Source: DAOUKH01 sp965261455 (GTDB lineage: Bacteria; Chloroflexota; Dehalococcoidia; SHYB01). From it: a DNA stretch of 64,000 bases. This document shows, piece after piece, positions 25,073 to 33,877 of the stretch. Every line of letters begins with the position of its first letter. Within the stretch, counting starts at the first letter, position 1. Below the pieces are notes generated by a model that was not told the origin of the DNA, did not search any database, and saw only the letters and a program-made list of their open reading frames with translations. The DNA lies in contig OZ253453.1 of the NCBI GenBank assembly GCA_965261455.1, positions 3,348,001-3,412,000 on the forward strand. Reading direction: 5' to 3'. The position numbers were made by a program, and so were the translations under genes.

Positions 25073-25897
25073 GTGGACCGCGCGGAAATACTCGACCGGC
25101 TGAAGGCTGCGGGGAAGCGCCCCGACCCCGAGATCGATCTCGGCGAGACGGCGCTGCTCTTTGCCGCCGCCGAATATCCCGATCTCGACCTCGCCCGCGA
25201 GGTTGGGCTCTTCGACTCGCTGGCGCGGGCCGCGTCGCGCGCCGTCGACGGCGATTCCCCCCTCGGCGCGGCCAACGCCCTCAGCCGCTTCCTCTTCGAC
25301 GACCTCGGCTTCGCCGGCAACCAGCGCGACTACTACGACCCACGCAACAGCTACGTCAACGAGGTGCTGAAGCGGCGCGTCGGCATCCCGATCACCCTCT
25401 CCTTGGTCTACATGGAGGTGGGGCGGCGCACCGGCGTGCCCATGCAGGGCGTCGGCCTGCCCGGCCACTTCCTCATGTGCCACGCCGAGGAACCGGGCCT
25501 CTTCGTCGACGCCTTCCACGGCGGACTGCTGCTCTCCCGCGACGAATGCGTCCAACGCTTCCGCGACCTCACCCACCCCGACGAGCCTTGGAGCGACGAG
25601 TACCTCGCCCCCATCGCCAAGCGCGACATGCTCACCCGCATGCTCCGCAACCTGAAGGTCGCCCACCTACGGCGCAAGGACAACGAGCGCGCCCTCCTCA
25701 CTGCCACGATGCTCATCTGTCTCCGCCCCGACCTTGCCGAGGAGCGGCGCGACCGTGGCGTGGTGCAGTCCCGTCTCGGACGCTACGCCGAGGCCATCGA
25801 AGACCTGCGCGGCTACCTCGACCAGGCCCCCGCGAGCGCCGACGCCGAGGCGGTGCGCGAGCTTGTCGACCACCTAGAACGCCTCATGCGGCGCTAG
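25073..25897 (+). CDS. SirB1/transglutaminase-like protein with TPR segment
   Basis: 274 residues from the GTG at 25073, chosen because GGAGG lies 6-7 bases upstream; the open frame to 24917 has no such site. The N-terminal domain has NSYVNEVLKRRVGIPITLSLVYMEVGRR (shown here as YVNEVLKRRVGIPI) and LPGHFLMCH, the UPF0162/SirB1 core. The C-terminal 100 residues contain a TPR-like pair (AHLRRKDNERALLTA, RLGRYAEAIEDLRGYL). The canonical transglutaminase Cys is not evident, so enzymatic activity is doubtful. It is divergent from the ThDP lyase and overlaps the end of the phosphodiesterase by 4 bp. Confidence 0.83.
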   Translation: MDRAEILDRLKAAGKRPDPEIDLGETALLFAAAEYPDLDLAREVGLFDSLARAASRAVDGDSPLGAANALSRFLFDDLGFAGNQRDYYDPRNSYVNEVLKRRVGIPITLSLVYMEVGRRTGVPMQGVGLPGHFLMCHAEEPGLFVDAFHGGLLLSRDECVQRFRDLTHPDEPWSDEYLAPIAKRDMLTRMLRNLKVAHLRRKDNERALLTATMLICLRPDLAEERRDRGVVQSRLGRYAEAIEDLRGYLDQAPASADAEAVRELVDHLERLMRR

Positions 25898-26649
25898 CCC
25901 GGCCCTATCTGGCGCACCAGCGCCTCCGCGTGGTCGGTGACCACGGCGTCGAGCCCCATCTCGCCGAGATCGGCTAGGTCGGCGCCCGCACTCACATCCC
26001 ACGCCAGCACCCGCTGCCCGCGTCCGTGGGCCCGGCGTAGCAATCTCTCTGAGAAGCCGGTCTCGTTGGGATTCAGCCAGTGCGGCGCGGCCAGCGGACT
26101 CAGCCAGCGCCCCCGCGCCGGCGCCGGATGGTCCCCGCTCCAGATGAGCCCCCGGAGCGCGCGGGGCTCGATGAGCCGCACCGCTAGGAGGGAGAACGGG
26201 CTGAAACTCGCCGTCATTGCTGTCTCCAAGCGCCCCGCCTCCCGGATCACCCGCAGCGCCCGCGACGCCAGCGCCCAGAACCCCGCGCCATACACCTTTA
26301 GCTCGACGATGGTGAGAAACGACACGGGCAGCGCGTCGAAGACCTCGCCTAGCGTGGGAATGCGCTCTCCGGGAAGCCCCCGGACGTCGAGCCGCTTCAG
26401 CTCCGCGAGCGAGCGCCGTGCCGCGGGCCCGGTCCCGTTGGTGGTGCGCTCCAACCCGTGATCGTGCAAGACGACCACCTCGCCGTCCCGCGACAGCCGC
26501 ACGTCAAGCTCGACGCCGTCGGTCCCCGCCTCGGCGGCCGCCCGAAACGCCGCCACCGTATTCTCCGGCGCCCCCGACGTCAGCCCCCGGTGCGCGATGA
26601 TCAGCGGCCGCCCCCGCTCCGCCGCCGGCCGCATCCAACCCTCTTGCAT
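25894..26649 (-). CDS. glycerophosphodiester phosphodiesterase
   Basis: Hydrolyses glycerophosphodiesters to glycerol-3-phosphate and an alcohol. Catalytic and metal residues are visible in IAHRGLTSGAPENTVAAF and GVELDVRLSRDGEVVVLHDHGLERTTNG, and Glu in TIVELKVYG. The C-terminus ends VTDHAEALVRQIG, as in UgpQ-like enzymes. I choose the ATG at 26649 (AAGG seven bases upstream); the ATG at 26655 is adjacent and equally in frame. About 251 residues. Its stop overlaps the convergent SirB1-type gene by 4 bp. No signal peptide seen, so cytoplasmic. Confidence 0.88.
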   Translation of the reverse strand: MQEGWMRPAAERGRPLIIAHRGLTSGAPENTVAAFRAAAEAGTDGVELDVRLSRDGEVVVLHDHGLERTTNGTGPAARRSLAELKRLDVRGLPGERIPTLGEVFDALPVSFLTIVELKVYGAGFWALASRALRVIREAGRLETAMTASFSPFSLLAVRLIEPRALRGLIWSGDHPAPARGRWLSPLAAPHWLNPNETGFSERLLRRAHGRGQRVLAWDVSAGADLADLGEMGLDAVVTDHAEALVRQIGPG

Positions 26650-26738
26650 GGCCATACCTTGGGTCTTGGACGGTAGGGGCGATTCAACAATCGCCCTCCG
26701 GCCCCGCCCCCTCTGGAGACCCTTGCGTAACTTGGACA

Positions 26739-26765
26739 CCGTGTCTGTTATATGAGACAATACGG
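26739..26765. promoter_or_regulatory. candidate operator of the first toxin-antitoxin pair
   Basis: CCGTGTCTGTTATATGAGACAATACGG is an imperfect palindrome (core TGTCT / AGACA, outer CCGT / ACGG) that ends 2 bp before the toxin ATG and contains TTATAT as a possible -10. Type II antitoxins usually bind such sites. Prediction only. Confidence 0.4.
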
Positions 26766-26767
26766 GC

Positions 26768-27055
26768 ATGGGAATCCTCTACACCGAAGCCTTCGAGACT
26801 TGGCTCAATACAGTACGAGACCTGCGGGCAAAAGCATCCATACTCTCTCGGATTGAGCGTGTCGAGGACGGCAACTTTGGAGACCATAGGTCGGTTGGCG
26901 CCGGTGTTAGTGAACTCCGAATCAACGTCGGTGAAGGCTACCGGGTCTACTACACGATTCGACGAGAGACGGTCGTAATCCTGCTCTGCGGCGGCGACAA
27001 GTCACGACAGAGGCAAGACATACGACAGGCCCAGCAAATGGCAAAGGAGGTCTAG
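26768..27055 (+). CDS. HigB/RelE-type toxin (addiction module killer protein)
   Basis: 95 residues. Layout of a RelE/HigB-1 fold toxin: FETWLNTVRDLRAKASILSRIERV, LRINVGEGYRVYYTIR and VVILLCGGDKSRQRQDI. The GD-K-x-QxxDI ending is characteristic of the killer protein group that is paired with a downstream HTH antidote. Only 6 bp separate it from the antitoxin. Predicted ribosome-dependent mRNA interferase. Toxin-first order is typical of HigBA. Confidence 0.87.
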   Translation: MGILYTEAFETWLNTVRDLRAKASILSRIERVEDGNFGDHRSVGAGVSELRINVGEGYRVYYTIRRETVVILLCGGDKSRQRQDIRQAQQMAKEV

Positions 27056-27061
27056 GGAGAC

Positions 27062-27340
27062 ATGGTTAAGCTCACGAAATTCGATGTGATTGACTTTCTT
27101 GACAGCGACGAAATGATGGTCGAGTACCTCAATGCCGCCCTGGCAGAAGGCGACCCGCAATACTTCGCCAAGGCCCTCGGTAACGTTGCACGCGCCAAGG
27201 GGATGACCTCCGTCTCTGAGGCAGCCGGCTTGGGGCGTCAAAATCTGTATCGGGCGCTTTCCCACGAGGGCAACCCCCGCATGGATACGCTGTTCAAGGT
27301 CTTGGAGAGCCTGAACGTCCGGCTTGCTATCACCCAGTAG
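27062..27340 (+). CDS. HigA-like helix-turn-helix antitoxin
   Basis: 92 residues with a lambda-repressor-type HTH at about 45-85 (ALGNVARAKGMTSVSEAAG, QNLYRALSHEGNPRMDT, LFKVLESLNV). This is the addiction module antidote family paired with the upstream killer protein. GGGAG precedes the ATG. Probably binds its own promoter palindrome at 26739-26765 as well as the toxin. Confidence 0.87.
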   Translation: MVKLTKFDVIDFLDSDEMMVEYLNAALAEGDPQYFAKALGNVARAKGMTSVSEAAGLGRQNLYRALSHEGNPRMDTLFKVLESLNVRLAITQ

Positions 27341-27436
27341 AAGGTTCAATGACCGCGCCGCCCGGCCGAGTCGTCTTTGATGCTGTCCGCTGGGAGGGGA
27401 GCTAAGACCCCGCGGGCGCCCTTTGGGCGCCGTCCC

Positions 27437-27901
27437 CTACCCCCCGGACCTACCCAGCTTCACCACCAGCTCCCACTCCTCCGCCGTAACCGGCTGGACC
27501 GAGAGCCGCATCCCACGCTTCAGTACTAACATGCCCGCGAGCCCCGGCTCCGCCCGCATGCGGTCCACCATCAGCGGCTCGGGGAATCGCTCGCCGGCCT
27601 TGATGTCGACCATGTACCACAGCGGCTTGTCAGGCGTGCTTTTCGGGTCGGGGTGGTCCGAGTCAGGGTCCCACGCCGTGCTGTCGGGGTAGCCGCTCCG
27701 CGTGACGACCGCCGTCCCCACGATCACCAGCGGCTTCGCGTTGCTGTAGTAGAAGAGGACGCCGTCGCCCTCCTTGATCTCGTCGCGGAGAAAGTTGCGG
27801 GCCTGGAAGTTGCGCACGCCGTCCCATTCCGACGGGCCGTCCCGCACCAAGTCGTCGTAGGAGTACGTGTTCGGCTCCGACTTGAAGAGCCAATAGGCCA
27901 T
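27437..27901 (-). CDS. EVE domain protein
   Basis: 154 residues, a complete EVE (PUA-like, Thy28) domain: MAYWLFKSEPNTYSYDDL, EWDGVRNFQARNFLRDE, GVLFYYSNAKPL and LWYMVDIKAGERF. EVE domains bind modified bases in nucleic acids; in bacteria they are often linked to restriction or RNA-modification systems. GGAGG precedes the start. It follows tRNA-Glu on the same strand (24 bp). A partner nuclease is not adjacent, so a house-keeping role is as likely as defence. Confidence 0.93.
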   Translation of the reverse strand: MAYWLFKSEPNTYSYDDLVRDGPSEWDGVRNFQARNFLRDEIKEGDGVLFYYSNAKPLVIVGTAVVTRSGYPDSTAWDPDSDHPDPKSTPDKPLWYMVDIKAGERFPEPLMVDRMRAEPGLAGMLVLKRGMRLSVQPVTAEEWELVVKLGRSGG

Positions 27902-27924
27902 CGCTCGCCTCCGGCTTCGGGTTG

Positions 27925-28000
27925 TGGTGCCCCCACGGGAATTCGAATCCCGGTCTCCGCCTTGAAAGGGCGACGTCCTAGTCCTCTAGACGATGGGGGC
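27925..28000 (-). tRNA. tRNA-Glu (anticodon TTC)
   Basis: 76-nt cloverleaf on the minus strand: acceptor GCCCCCA / TGGGGGC with discriminator A and encoded CCA; D-arm CGTCTAGAGGACTAGGAC; anticodon arm TCGCC-CTTTCAA-GGCGG with anticodon TTC; T-arm CGGGA-TTCGAAT-TCCCG. It closely follows the standard bacterial tRNA-Glu pattern (T33, A37, TTCGAAT). The cognate synthetase gltX is at 49659. Confidence 0.97.
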
Positions 28001-28084
28001 GGGAACACCCGCGGGCTTCCATTCTACGCGCCGCTCCGCCGCCCCTTCAATGAGGCGGTCGGAAGACTTCGCAACCCACCCGCG

Positions 28085-28262
28085 CGCCCTGCGGGCGCGT
28101 GCTTTCTCTCAGTCTCCCCGGGGGAGACCATTGCGTAACAGGGGTCGGGGAGGGAGAAGCGCCCTGTCGGGCGCTCGCGCGCCTAGCGGCGCGCGCCCTC
28201 TCTCAAATCTCCCCCAGAGGGGGAGAGGCCGGAGGGGAGGGCGCCCACAAGGGGCGCCCCTA
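28085..28262. repeat. interspersed repeat cluster upstream of tRNA/argC end
   Basis: Contains CTCTCAGTCTCCCCGGGGGAGACC with CATTGCGTAAC (28105-28139; the latter matches the MITE-like end motif), GCGCCCTGTCGGGCGC (28161-28176), GCGCGCC-TAGC-GGCGCGC (28180-28196), CTCCCCCAGAGGGGGAG (28211-28227) and GGGCGCCCACAAGGGGCGCCC (28239-28259). Nothing coding. It reaches the argC stop codon. Confidence 0.78.
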
Positions 28263-29297
28263 CGGGTAGAGCGCGACCTGCTCCAGCCCCGCCGTCTCGG
28301 GGAAGCCCATCATCAGGTTCATGTTCTGCACCGCTTCGCCCGCCGCGCCCTTGACCAGGTTGTCGATGGCGCTCACCACGATCAGGCGGTCCGTCCGCGG
28401 GTCCACCGTCGGGTAGACCAAGCAGTCGTTGTTCCCCAAGGTCTGCTTCGTCTGCGGCGGCTCCTCGGCGACCCGGACGAACGGCGCGTCGCGGTAGAAG
28501 TCGCGGTACATCTCGATGATCTCGCCCTTCGTTCCATTGCCGGCGCTCTTCGCCAGCGGCGCGTAGCACGTGGACAGGATGCCGCGCGTCATCGGGATGA
28601 GATGCGGCATGAACGTGATGCTGAGCGCGCGGCCCGGCGAGAGCCGCTCCAGCTCCTGCACGATCTCCGGGTAGTGGCGGTGCCCGTCCAGGGCGTACGC
28701 CCGGACGCTCTCGTTCACTTCCGAGAAGTGCGTCGTCAGACTCAGCGAGCGCCCCGCCCCCGACACGCCGGACTTGCCGTCGACGACGATGTCGCCCGCG
28801 ATCAGGCCCTCTTGCACCGCCGGCGCGAGCGCCAGCACCGCACCCGTCGGGTAGCAGCCGGGGTTGCCCACCAGCTTGGCCCCGGGGATCTCGTCCTTGT
28901 GTAGCTCGGGCAGCCCGTAGATGGTCGAGTCGAGAAGCGGCGGCTTGGGGTGCTCGACCTGGTACCACTCGGTGTACTCCGCCGCGTCGTGGAGCCGGAA
29001 GTCGGCGCTCAGGTCGCACACCGGCGTCCCCGCCTCGATGTACTCCAGCAGCCGAGGCGCGCTGTCCTTATGGCCCAGCGCCGAGAAGACGAAGTCCACC
29101 TCGTCCTCGATATCCTCGGTGATCGTCAGGTTCACCGTTGCCAGGTGGGGGAAGACCTCGCCCAGACGCTTCCCCGCCGCGCTCCGTCCCGTCACCGCCG
29201 CCAGTTCGACGGAGGGGTGGCGGCACAGGATGCGCGCCAACTCGACGCCCGCGTACCCCGTGACGTTGATGATGCCGACCCGCAACCGCTTATCCAT
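28260..29297 (-). CDS. argC: N-acetyl-gamma-glutamyl-phosphate reductase
   Basis: Third step of arginine biosynthesis, NADPH-dependent. 345 residues. Nucleotide loop INVTGYAGVELARILCRHP (family form G-A-x-G-Y-x-G), catalytic Cys in GNPGCYPTGAVLAL, then KSGVSGAGRS, MPHLIPMTRGI and VKGAAGEAVQNMNLMMG near the C-terminus. Start supported by GAGGAA. It overlaps the upstream nuclease gene by 8 bp. Other arg genes are not in the window. Confidence 0.95.
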   Translation of the reverse strand: MDKRLRVGIINVTGYAGVELARILCRHPSVELAAVTGRSAAGKRLGEVFPHLATVNLTITEDIEDEVDFVFSALGHKDSAPRLLEYIEAGTPVCDLSADFRLHDAAEYTEWYQVEHPKPPLLDSTIYGLPELHKDEIPGAKLVGNPGCYPTGAVLALAPAVQEGLIAGDIVVDGKSGVSGAGRSLSLTTHFSEVNESVRAYALDGHRHYPEIVQELERLSPGRALSITFMPHLIPMTRGILSTCYAPLAKSAGNGTKGEIIEMYRDFYRDAPFVRVAEEPPQTKQTLGNNDCLVYPTVDPRTDRLIVVSAIDNLVKGAAGEAVQNMNLMMGFPETAGLEQVALYP

Positions 29298-30027
29298 TTC
29301 CTCGTCTCCGCTTCTTCGCCGGCGGCTTCAGCGCGCTCGCCGGGCACCGCTCCTCCAACACGCACGCCGCGCAACGGGGGCGCATCGCCTTGCAGATCAC
29401 CCGCCCGTGCTGAATCGTGAGCATGTGAAAGGGCATCCGGTCCGCGGGTTCGATCTGCGCCTCGAGCGCGTCGTGCGACTGGTCGGCGTTGACCTTCTCG
29501 CCGAATAGGCCCAGCCGCTTGGCGACCCGGTAGACGTGCGTGTCCACCGGCAGCGCCGGCATGTCAAGCGCGAACATCAGGACGCAGCCGGCGGTCTTCG
29601 GCCCGACGCCGGGCAACTCGCGGAGCCACGCCTTCGCCTCCTCCAACGGCATCGCCGCCAGGAACGCAAGATCGTACTTCCCCGCCCGTGACTTCACCTC
29701 GCGCAGGATCGTCTGAATGCGGGGCGCTTTGACGCGCGCCAGCCCGCCCCCGCGAATCGCGTCGGCCACCGCCTCCGCGTCCGCCGCCGCCACCGCCTCC
29801 CACGACGAGAAGGCCGCGGTGAGGCTCTCGTAGGCGCGTATCGAGTTCGTGTCCGACGTGTGCTGCGAGAGGATGGTGTAGACCAACTCCGAGACCGGGT
29901 CGTAGCCGCGCGGCGGCTTCGGCGGGCCGTACTCCGGCTCCAGGCGACCGAGTATCTCCCCGATCTCCCAGAGGGGCGGGACGGACTTGGCCTTGGGGGT
30001 GCCGCGCTTCCGCGTCGTGGTGGTCAT
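29290..30027 (-). CDS. endonuclease III-like DNA glycosylase
   Basis: Base-excision repair enzyme of the HhH-GPD superfamily. The helix-hairpin-helix is LRELPGVGPKTAGCVLMFA with the catalytic Lys, and the catalytic Asp is in PVDTHVYRVAKRLGL. The [4Fe-4S] cluster ligands are C-x6-C-x2-C-x5-C in CKAMRPRCAACVLEERC. About 245 residues. I start at the ATG at 30027 (GGGAG about 11 bases upstream); the ATG at 30045 has none. The C-terminus is a basic KKRRRG tail. Overlaps argC by 8 bp, so they form one transcription unit; divergent from tldD. Confidence 0.92.
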   Translation of the reverse strand: MTTTTRKRGTPKAKSVPPLWEIGEILGRLEPEYGPPKPPRGYDPVSELVYTILSQHTSDTNSIRAYESLTAAFSSWEAVAAADAEAVADAIRGGGLARVKAPRIQTILREVKSRAGKYDLAFLAAMPLEEAKAWLRELPGVGPKTAGCVLMFALDMPALPVDTHVYRVAKRLGLFGEKVNADQSHDALEAQIEPADRMPFHMLTIQHGRVICKAMRPRCAACVLEERCPASALKPPAKKRRRGNG

Positions 30028-30187
30028 CGCCGCGCTCACTCCCATTATTCTACCAGGGACGCAGCCGGAAGCCGCCGCCCGTAGGGGCTTTCCGCGGCCA
30101 CGCGCCAAAGACGCTTTGTGCGATACTACCCCCCGCCGACGGACATGCGTCCGTTGCGCCCGACCTCTCGATGAAAGGCGCTCCTCT

Positions 30188-31549
30188 ATGCGGGACATCG
30201 TCCGACAGGCCCTCCGCGGTCACGACGCCGAATACGTCGAGCTCCGGCTCGAAGACGCCGAGTCCACCCGTCTCCAGTACCGCGGCAAAGACCTCGAAGA
30301 GGCCAACCGCACCCGGAGCAAGGGCGGCTGCGCCCGCGCCCTCGTCAACGGCGGCTGGGGTTTCGTCTCCTTCAACTCCTACGACGACCTCGCCGAGAAG
30401 GTCCGGCTCGCCGTCCGGCAGGCCCGCATCGCCGGCAACGAGACTTCGGCGTTCGCCCCCGCGCCGCCCGTCGACGAGTCCGTCGCCCCGCGCTTGGTGA
30501 AAGACCCTCGCGGCGTCTCCCTCGCCGACAAGAAGGCGCTGCTCGACGAGTACAACCAGATCATCTGGTCGACCTCCGGCGCCATCCATAGCTCGTCCAT
30601 CTCCTACGGCGACGGCGTGCGCAACGTCGTCTTCGCCGGATCGAACGGCACGTATATCGAGCAGAGCAAGATCGACGTGACGCTCAACGTGCGGGCGATG
30701 GCCCGCGACGGGGGCGACGTGCAGCAGGCCGGCTTCAGCATCGGCGGCAACGGCGATTATTCCGTCGTCGAGGGGCGGCACGACGAGGTGCGCGCCGAGA
30801 CCCAGCGCGCCGTCGACTTCCTCTCCGCGCCCGCCGCCGAGGGCCGCGAATACACCGTCGTCCTCGACCCCATACTCGCCGGCGTCTTCGTCCACGAAGC
30901 CTTCGGGCACCTCTCCGAGGCCGATCACGTCTACGAGAACAAGAATCTGCGCGAGATCATGGTCTTGGGCAAGCGCTTCGGCGGCAAGCACCTCAACATC
31001 GTCGACGGCGCCGCCGTCCCCGGCCTGCGGGGCAGCTTCAAGTACGACGAAGAAGGCGTCGCCGCCGCCAAGACGGACCTGGTCCGCGAGGGGGTCCTCG
31101 TCGGCAGGCTCCACTCCCGCGAGACCGCGGCGCGCATGGGCGAGCAGCCCACCGGCAACGCCCGCGCCATCAGCTATCAGTTCCCCCCCATCGTCCGCAT
31201 GACCAACACCTACATCGAGCCCCAGCAGACGACCTTCGACGAGATCGTCGCGGAGATCGACGACGGCGTCTACGCCAAGAACTGGTACGGCGGCATGACC
31301 AGCATGGAGATGTTCACCTTCTCCGCCGGCGAGGCCTACCGCATCCGCAACGGACGCGTCGAGGAGCTCCTGCGGCCCGTCGTGCTCTCCGGCAATCTCT
31401 TCGAGACGCTGGAGAACATCGACGCCATCGGCAACGACCTCGAAATGAACCAAGGCGGCGGCTGCGGCAAGGGCGGCCAGTCGCCCCTCGCCGTCTCCAA
31501 CGGCAGCCCCCACATCCGTATTCGCAACTGCCTCGTCGGCGGCAAGTAG
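30188..31549 (+). CDS. tldD: metalloprotease TldD
   Basis: Catalytic subunit of the TldD/TldE heterodimeric zinc protease, which degrades unfolded peptides and processes some RiPP precursors. The zinc site is HEAFGH in GVFVHEAFGHLSEADH, followed by a Cys-containing C-terminal part (GGGCGKGGQSPL) that supplies the further ligands. GGMTSMEMFTFSAGEAYRIRNG is typical. 453 residues from the ATG at 30188; the open frame upstream to 29987 is antisense to the nuclease gene. Followed 12 bp later by tldE. Confidence 0.93.
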   Translation: MRDIVRQALRGHDAEYVELRLEDAESTRLQYRGKDLEEANRTRSKGGCARALVNGGWGFVSFNSYDDLAEKVRLAVRQARIAGNETSAFAPAPPVDESVAPRLVKDPRGVSLADKKALLDEYNQIIWSTSGAIHSSSISYGDGVRNVVFAGSNGTYIEQSKIDVTLNVRAMARDGGDVQQAGFSIGGNGDYSVVEGRHDEVRAETQRAVDFLSAPAAEGREYTVVLDPILAGVFVHEAFGHLSEADHVYENKNLREIMVLGKRFGGKHLNIVDGAAVPGLRGSFKYDEEGVAAAKTDLVREGVLVGRLHSRETAARMGEQPTGNARAISYQFPPIVRMTNTYIEPQQTTFDEIVAEIDDGVYAKNWYGGMTSMEMFTFSAGEAYRIRNGRVEELLRPVVLSGNLFETLENIDAIGNDLEMNQGGGCGKGGQSPLAVSNGSPHIRIRNCLVGGK

Positions 31550-31561
31550 GCGGCCCCAACC

Positions 31562-32878
31562 ATGCATACCGCGGTCCAAGAGGCCCTCGAAAAGGCCAAG
31601 CAGCGCGCCGACCAGGCGGAGGTCTATCGCGTCGAACGCCGTGAGACGCCGGTGAGCTTCGAGGCCAACCGCCTCAAGATGCTCGAGACTAAGGAGTCGT
31701 CCGGCATGGCCCTGCGCATCGTGCGCGATGGGCGCATCGGCTTCTCCGCGACCAACGACGCCGCCGATATCGACGGCCTCGTCGAGCGCGCCGTGGAGCT
31801 CGCCGACTTCGGCGCCGCCGCCAAGTTCGACCTCCCCGGCCCCGCGACCTACGCCAGCGTGCCCGTCTACGATCCCAAGATCGAGGATGTCTCCATCGAA
31901 GAAATGGTGCGGACCGGCCAGACGATGATCGACGCCCTCCGCGAGCGGCACGACGACCTCGTCTGCGAGGCCGGCGTCACCCGTGCCGTGGGCGCCGTCG
32001 AAATCGCCAACTCCAACGGCGGGAGCGCCGCCTACGAGCGGTCCTCCTACGCGCTGGCCCTGCACGGGACGCTGGTGCGCGGCTCCGACATGCTCTTCGT
32101 CGGCGATTGGGCCTCCTCGACGTCGCCCGACATCGACCCCGCCAGCGTCATCGCCCGCGTGATCCAGCAGTTCGAGCGCGCCAAGGAGACGGCCCAAGCG
32201 CCCACGGGGAAGGGCAAGGTCATGTTCAGCCCGCGGGGCGTCGCGTCGGCCCTGCTGCAGCCGCTGATGACCGCCCTCAACGGCCGCACTGTCGTCCAAG
32301 GCGCCTCCCCCCTCGAAGGCAGGCTCGGCGAGCAGATGCTCGATCCCCGCTTCAGCCTGATCGACGACCCCACCGTACCCCTCCGTCCCGGCAGCGCCCC
32401 CGCCGACGATGAGGGCACGCCCACGCGCCGCACCGCCCTCATCGAAGGCGGCAAGCCCGCCGCCTTCCTCTTCGACCTCCAGACCGCAGGCCAGGCCGGC
32501 GCGGCCTCCACCGGCAGCGCCTCGCGCTCCTTGGGAAGCCTTCCCGCCCCCTCCTCCGGCGTGCTGTTCGTCGGCCCCGGCGGCGTCTCCACCGCCGACA
32601 TGATCGCCTCCATCGACGACGGCGTCCTCGTCGAGCAGCTGCTCGGCGCGGGCCAGGGCAACGTGCTCGGCGGCGAGTTCGGCGGCAACGTCCTCCTCGG
32701 CTATCGCATCGTCAACGGCGAAATCGCCGGACGGGTGAAGGACACCATGATCTCCGGCAACGTCTACGAGGCCCTGAAGGAGATCGCGGCCCTCGGCGGC
32801 GAGCCGGAATGGGTCGGCGGCGCCCTCTCCACGCCGCCCATATGCTGCGACGGTGTGACCGTATCTTCAAAGCAATAG
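31562..32878 (+). CDS. tldE: metalloprotease subunit TldE/PmbA
   Basis: Non-catalytic partner of TldD, 438 residues. N-terminal FEANRLKMLETKESSGMALRIV, central KVMFSPRGVASALLQPL and RRTALIEGGKPAAFLFDLQTAGQAG, C-terminal GEFGGNVLLGYRIVNGEIAGRVKDTMISGN (quoted in part as GRVKDTMISGNVYEAL), all standard for PmbA/TldE; the HExxxH motif is absent as expected. No RiPP-like small gene is evident beside it, so the substrate is unknown. Confidence 0.92.
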   Translation: MHTAVQEALEKAKQRADQAEVYRVERRETPVSFEANRLKMLETKESSGMALRIVRDGRIGFSATNDAADIDGLVERAVELADFGAAAKFDLPGPATYASVPVYDPKIEDVSIEEMVRTGQTMIDALRERHDDLVCEAGVTRAVGAVEIANSNGGSAAYERSSYALALHGTLVRGSDMLFVGDWASSTSPDIDPASVIARVIQQFERAKETAQAPTGKGKVMFSPRGVASALLQPLMTALNGRTVVQGASPLEGRLGEQMLDPRFSLIDDPTVPLRPGSAPADDEGTPTRRTALIEGGKPAAFLFDLQTAGQAGAASTGSASRSLGSLPAPSSGVLFVGPGGVSTADMIASIDDGVLVEQLLGAGQGNVLGGEFGGNVLLGYRIVNGEIAGRVKDTMISGNVYEALKEIAALGGEPEWVGGALSTPPICCDGVTVSSKQ

Positions 32879-32926
32879 GGATCCTCTAAGCATAGACCCG
32901 CGGAGAGAGGAGAGACGCCCCTAGGC

Positions 32927-33874
32927 ATGACTGTCGAAGACGCTCTCGCCGCCCTGCGAGACCCCGGCGCGCAGCTCACCCGCTCGGCCCTCGCCGAGCT
33001 CTCCGACCTTGCCGGCGACGACCTCGCCGCGTTCAAGCGCGCCTGGTCCGCGGCCGCCGACGAGGACCGCGTGACGGCGGTCGCCTACCTCACCGAGATG
33101 GCCGAGGACAACGTCGAGCTCGACTTCAACCCCCTCTTCCGCGTCGCCCTCGACGACGAGCGCGACGACGTTCGCCTCGGGGCCATCGCGGGGTTGTGGG
33201 AGTGCGAGGAGCGGACGCTCATCGGCCCTCTTCTCCGCGCCCTCCGCGGCGACCCCTCCGAGACGGTCCGCGCCGCCGCCGCGCAGGCGTTGGGCCGCTT
33301 TGCGCTCATGGCCGAGATCGGCAAGCTCTCCGACCGCGAAGGCGGCCGGATCGGCGGCACGCTCATCGAAGCTATCGACGACGACGTCGAATCGGTCGAG
33401 GTGCGCCGCCGCGCCATCGAGGCGCTGGCCTCCATGCGCCACCCCCGCGTCCCCGGTCTCATCGAGGAGGCCTACGAGAGCGAGGATAACAAGGTCCAGG
33501 CAAGCGCCCTCTATGCGATGGGCCGCACCTGCGACATCGCGTGGATGCCCACCCTGATCGGCGAGCTGGAGAACGAAGACCCCGAGCTCCGCTACGAGGC
33601 CGCCGCCGCCCTCGGCGAATTCGGCCACGACGACGCCGTCGAGTTCCTGTTGCCGCTCGTCGCCGACCCCGACCCTCAGGTCCAGGCGGCGGCGATCCAC
33701 AGCCTCGGCCGCATCGGCGGCGTCGCCGCGACCAACGCCCTCCGCCGGGCCCGCCGCGAGGCCGACGCCCGCGTCGGCGAGCTCATCGCCGGAGCCCTTG
33801 AAATCGCCGAGTTCGCCGACGACCCCCTCAGCGTCGACCTCCTCAACCGCGACTCCCCTGCGTCGCAAAACTAA
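32927..33874 (+). CDS. HEAT-repeat protein
   Basis: 315 residues built of about eight acidic HEAT/PBS-lyase-type helical repeats, for example DDVRLGAIAGLWECE, ETVRAAAAQALGRFA, VEVRRRAIEALASM, PELRYEAAAALGEFG and PQVQAAAIHSLGRIG. Such solenoids mediate protein-protein contacts; no catalytic motif is present. GGAG precedes the ATG by about 12 bases. It lies between tldE and the VWA gene on the same strand and could be an adaptor for either (inference). Confidence 0.85.
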   Translation: MTVEDALAALRDPGAQLTRSALAELSDLAGDDLAAFKRAWSAAADEDRVTAVAYLTEMAEDNVELDFNPLFRVALDDERDDVRLGAIAGLWECEERTLIGPLLRALRGDPSETVRAAAAQALGRFALMAEIGKLSDREGGRIGGTLIEAIDDDVESVEVRRRAIEALASMRHPRVPGLIEEAYESEDNKVQASALYAMGRTCDIAWMPTLIGELENEDPELRYEAAAALGEFGHDDAVEFLLPLVADPDPQVQAAAIHSLGRIGGVAATNALRRARREADARVGELIAGALEIAEFADDPLSVDLLNRDSPASQN

Positions 33875-33877
33875 CCC

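Noticed and set aside
30050..32299. 749-codon open frame on the minus strand across tldD and tldE
   Set aside because: Its translation is low-complexity Gly/Val/Glu-rich and mirrors the codon pattern of the two strongly supported plus-strand genes; typical antisense shadow in high-GC DNA.
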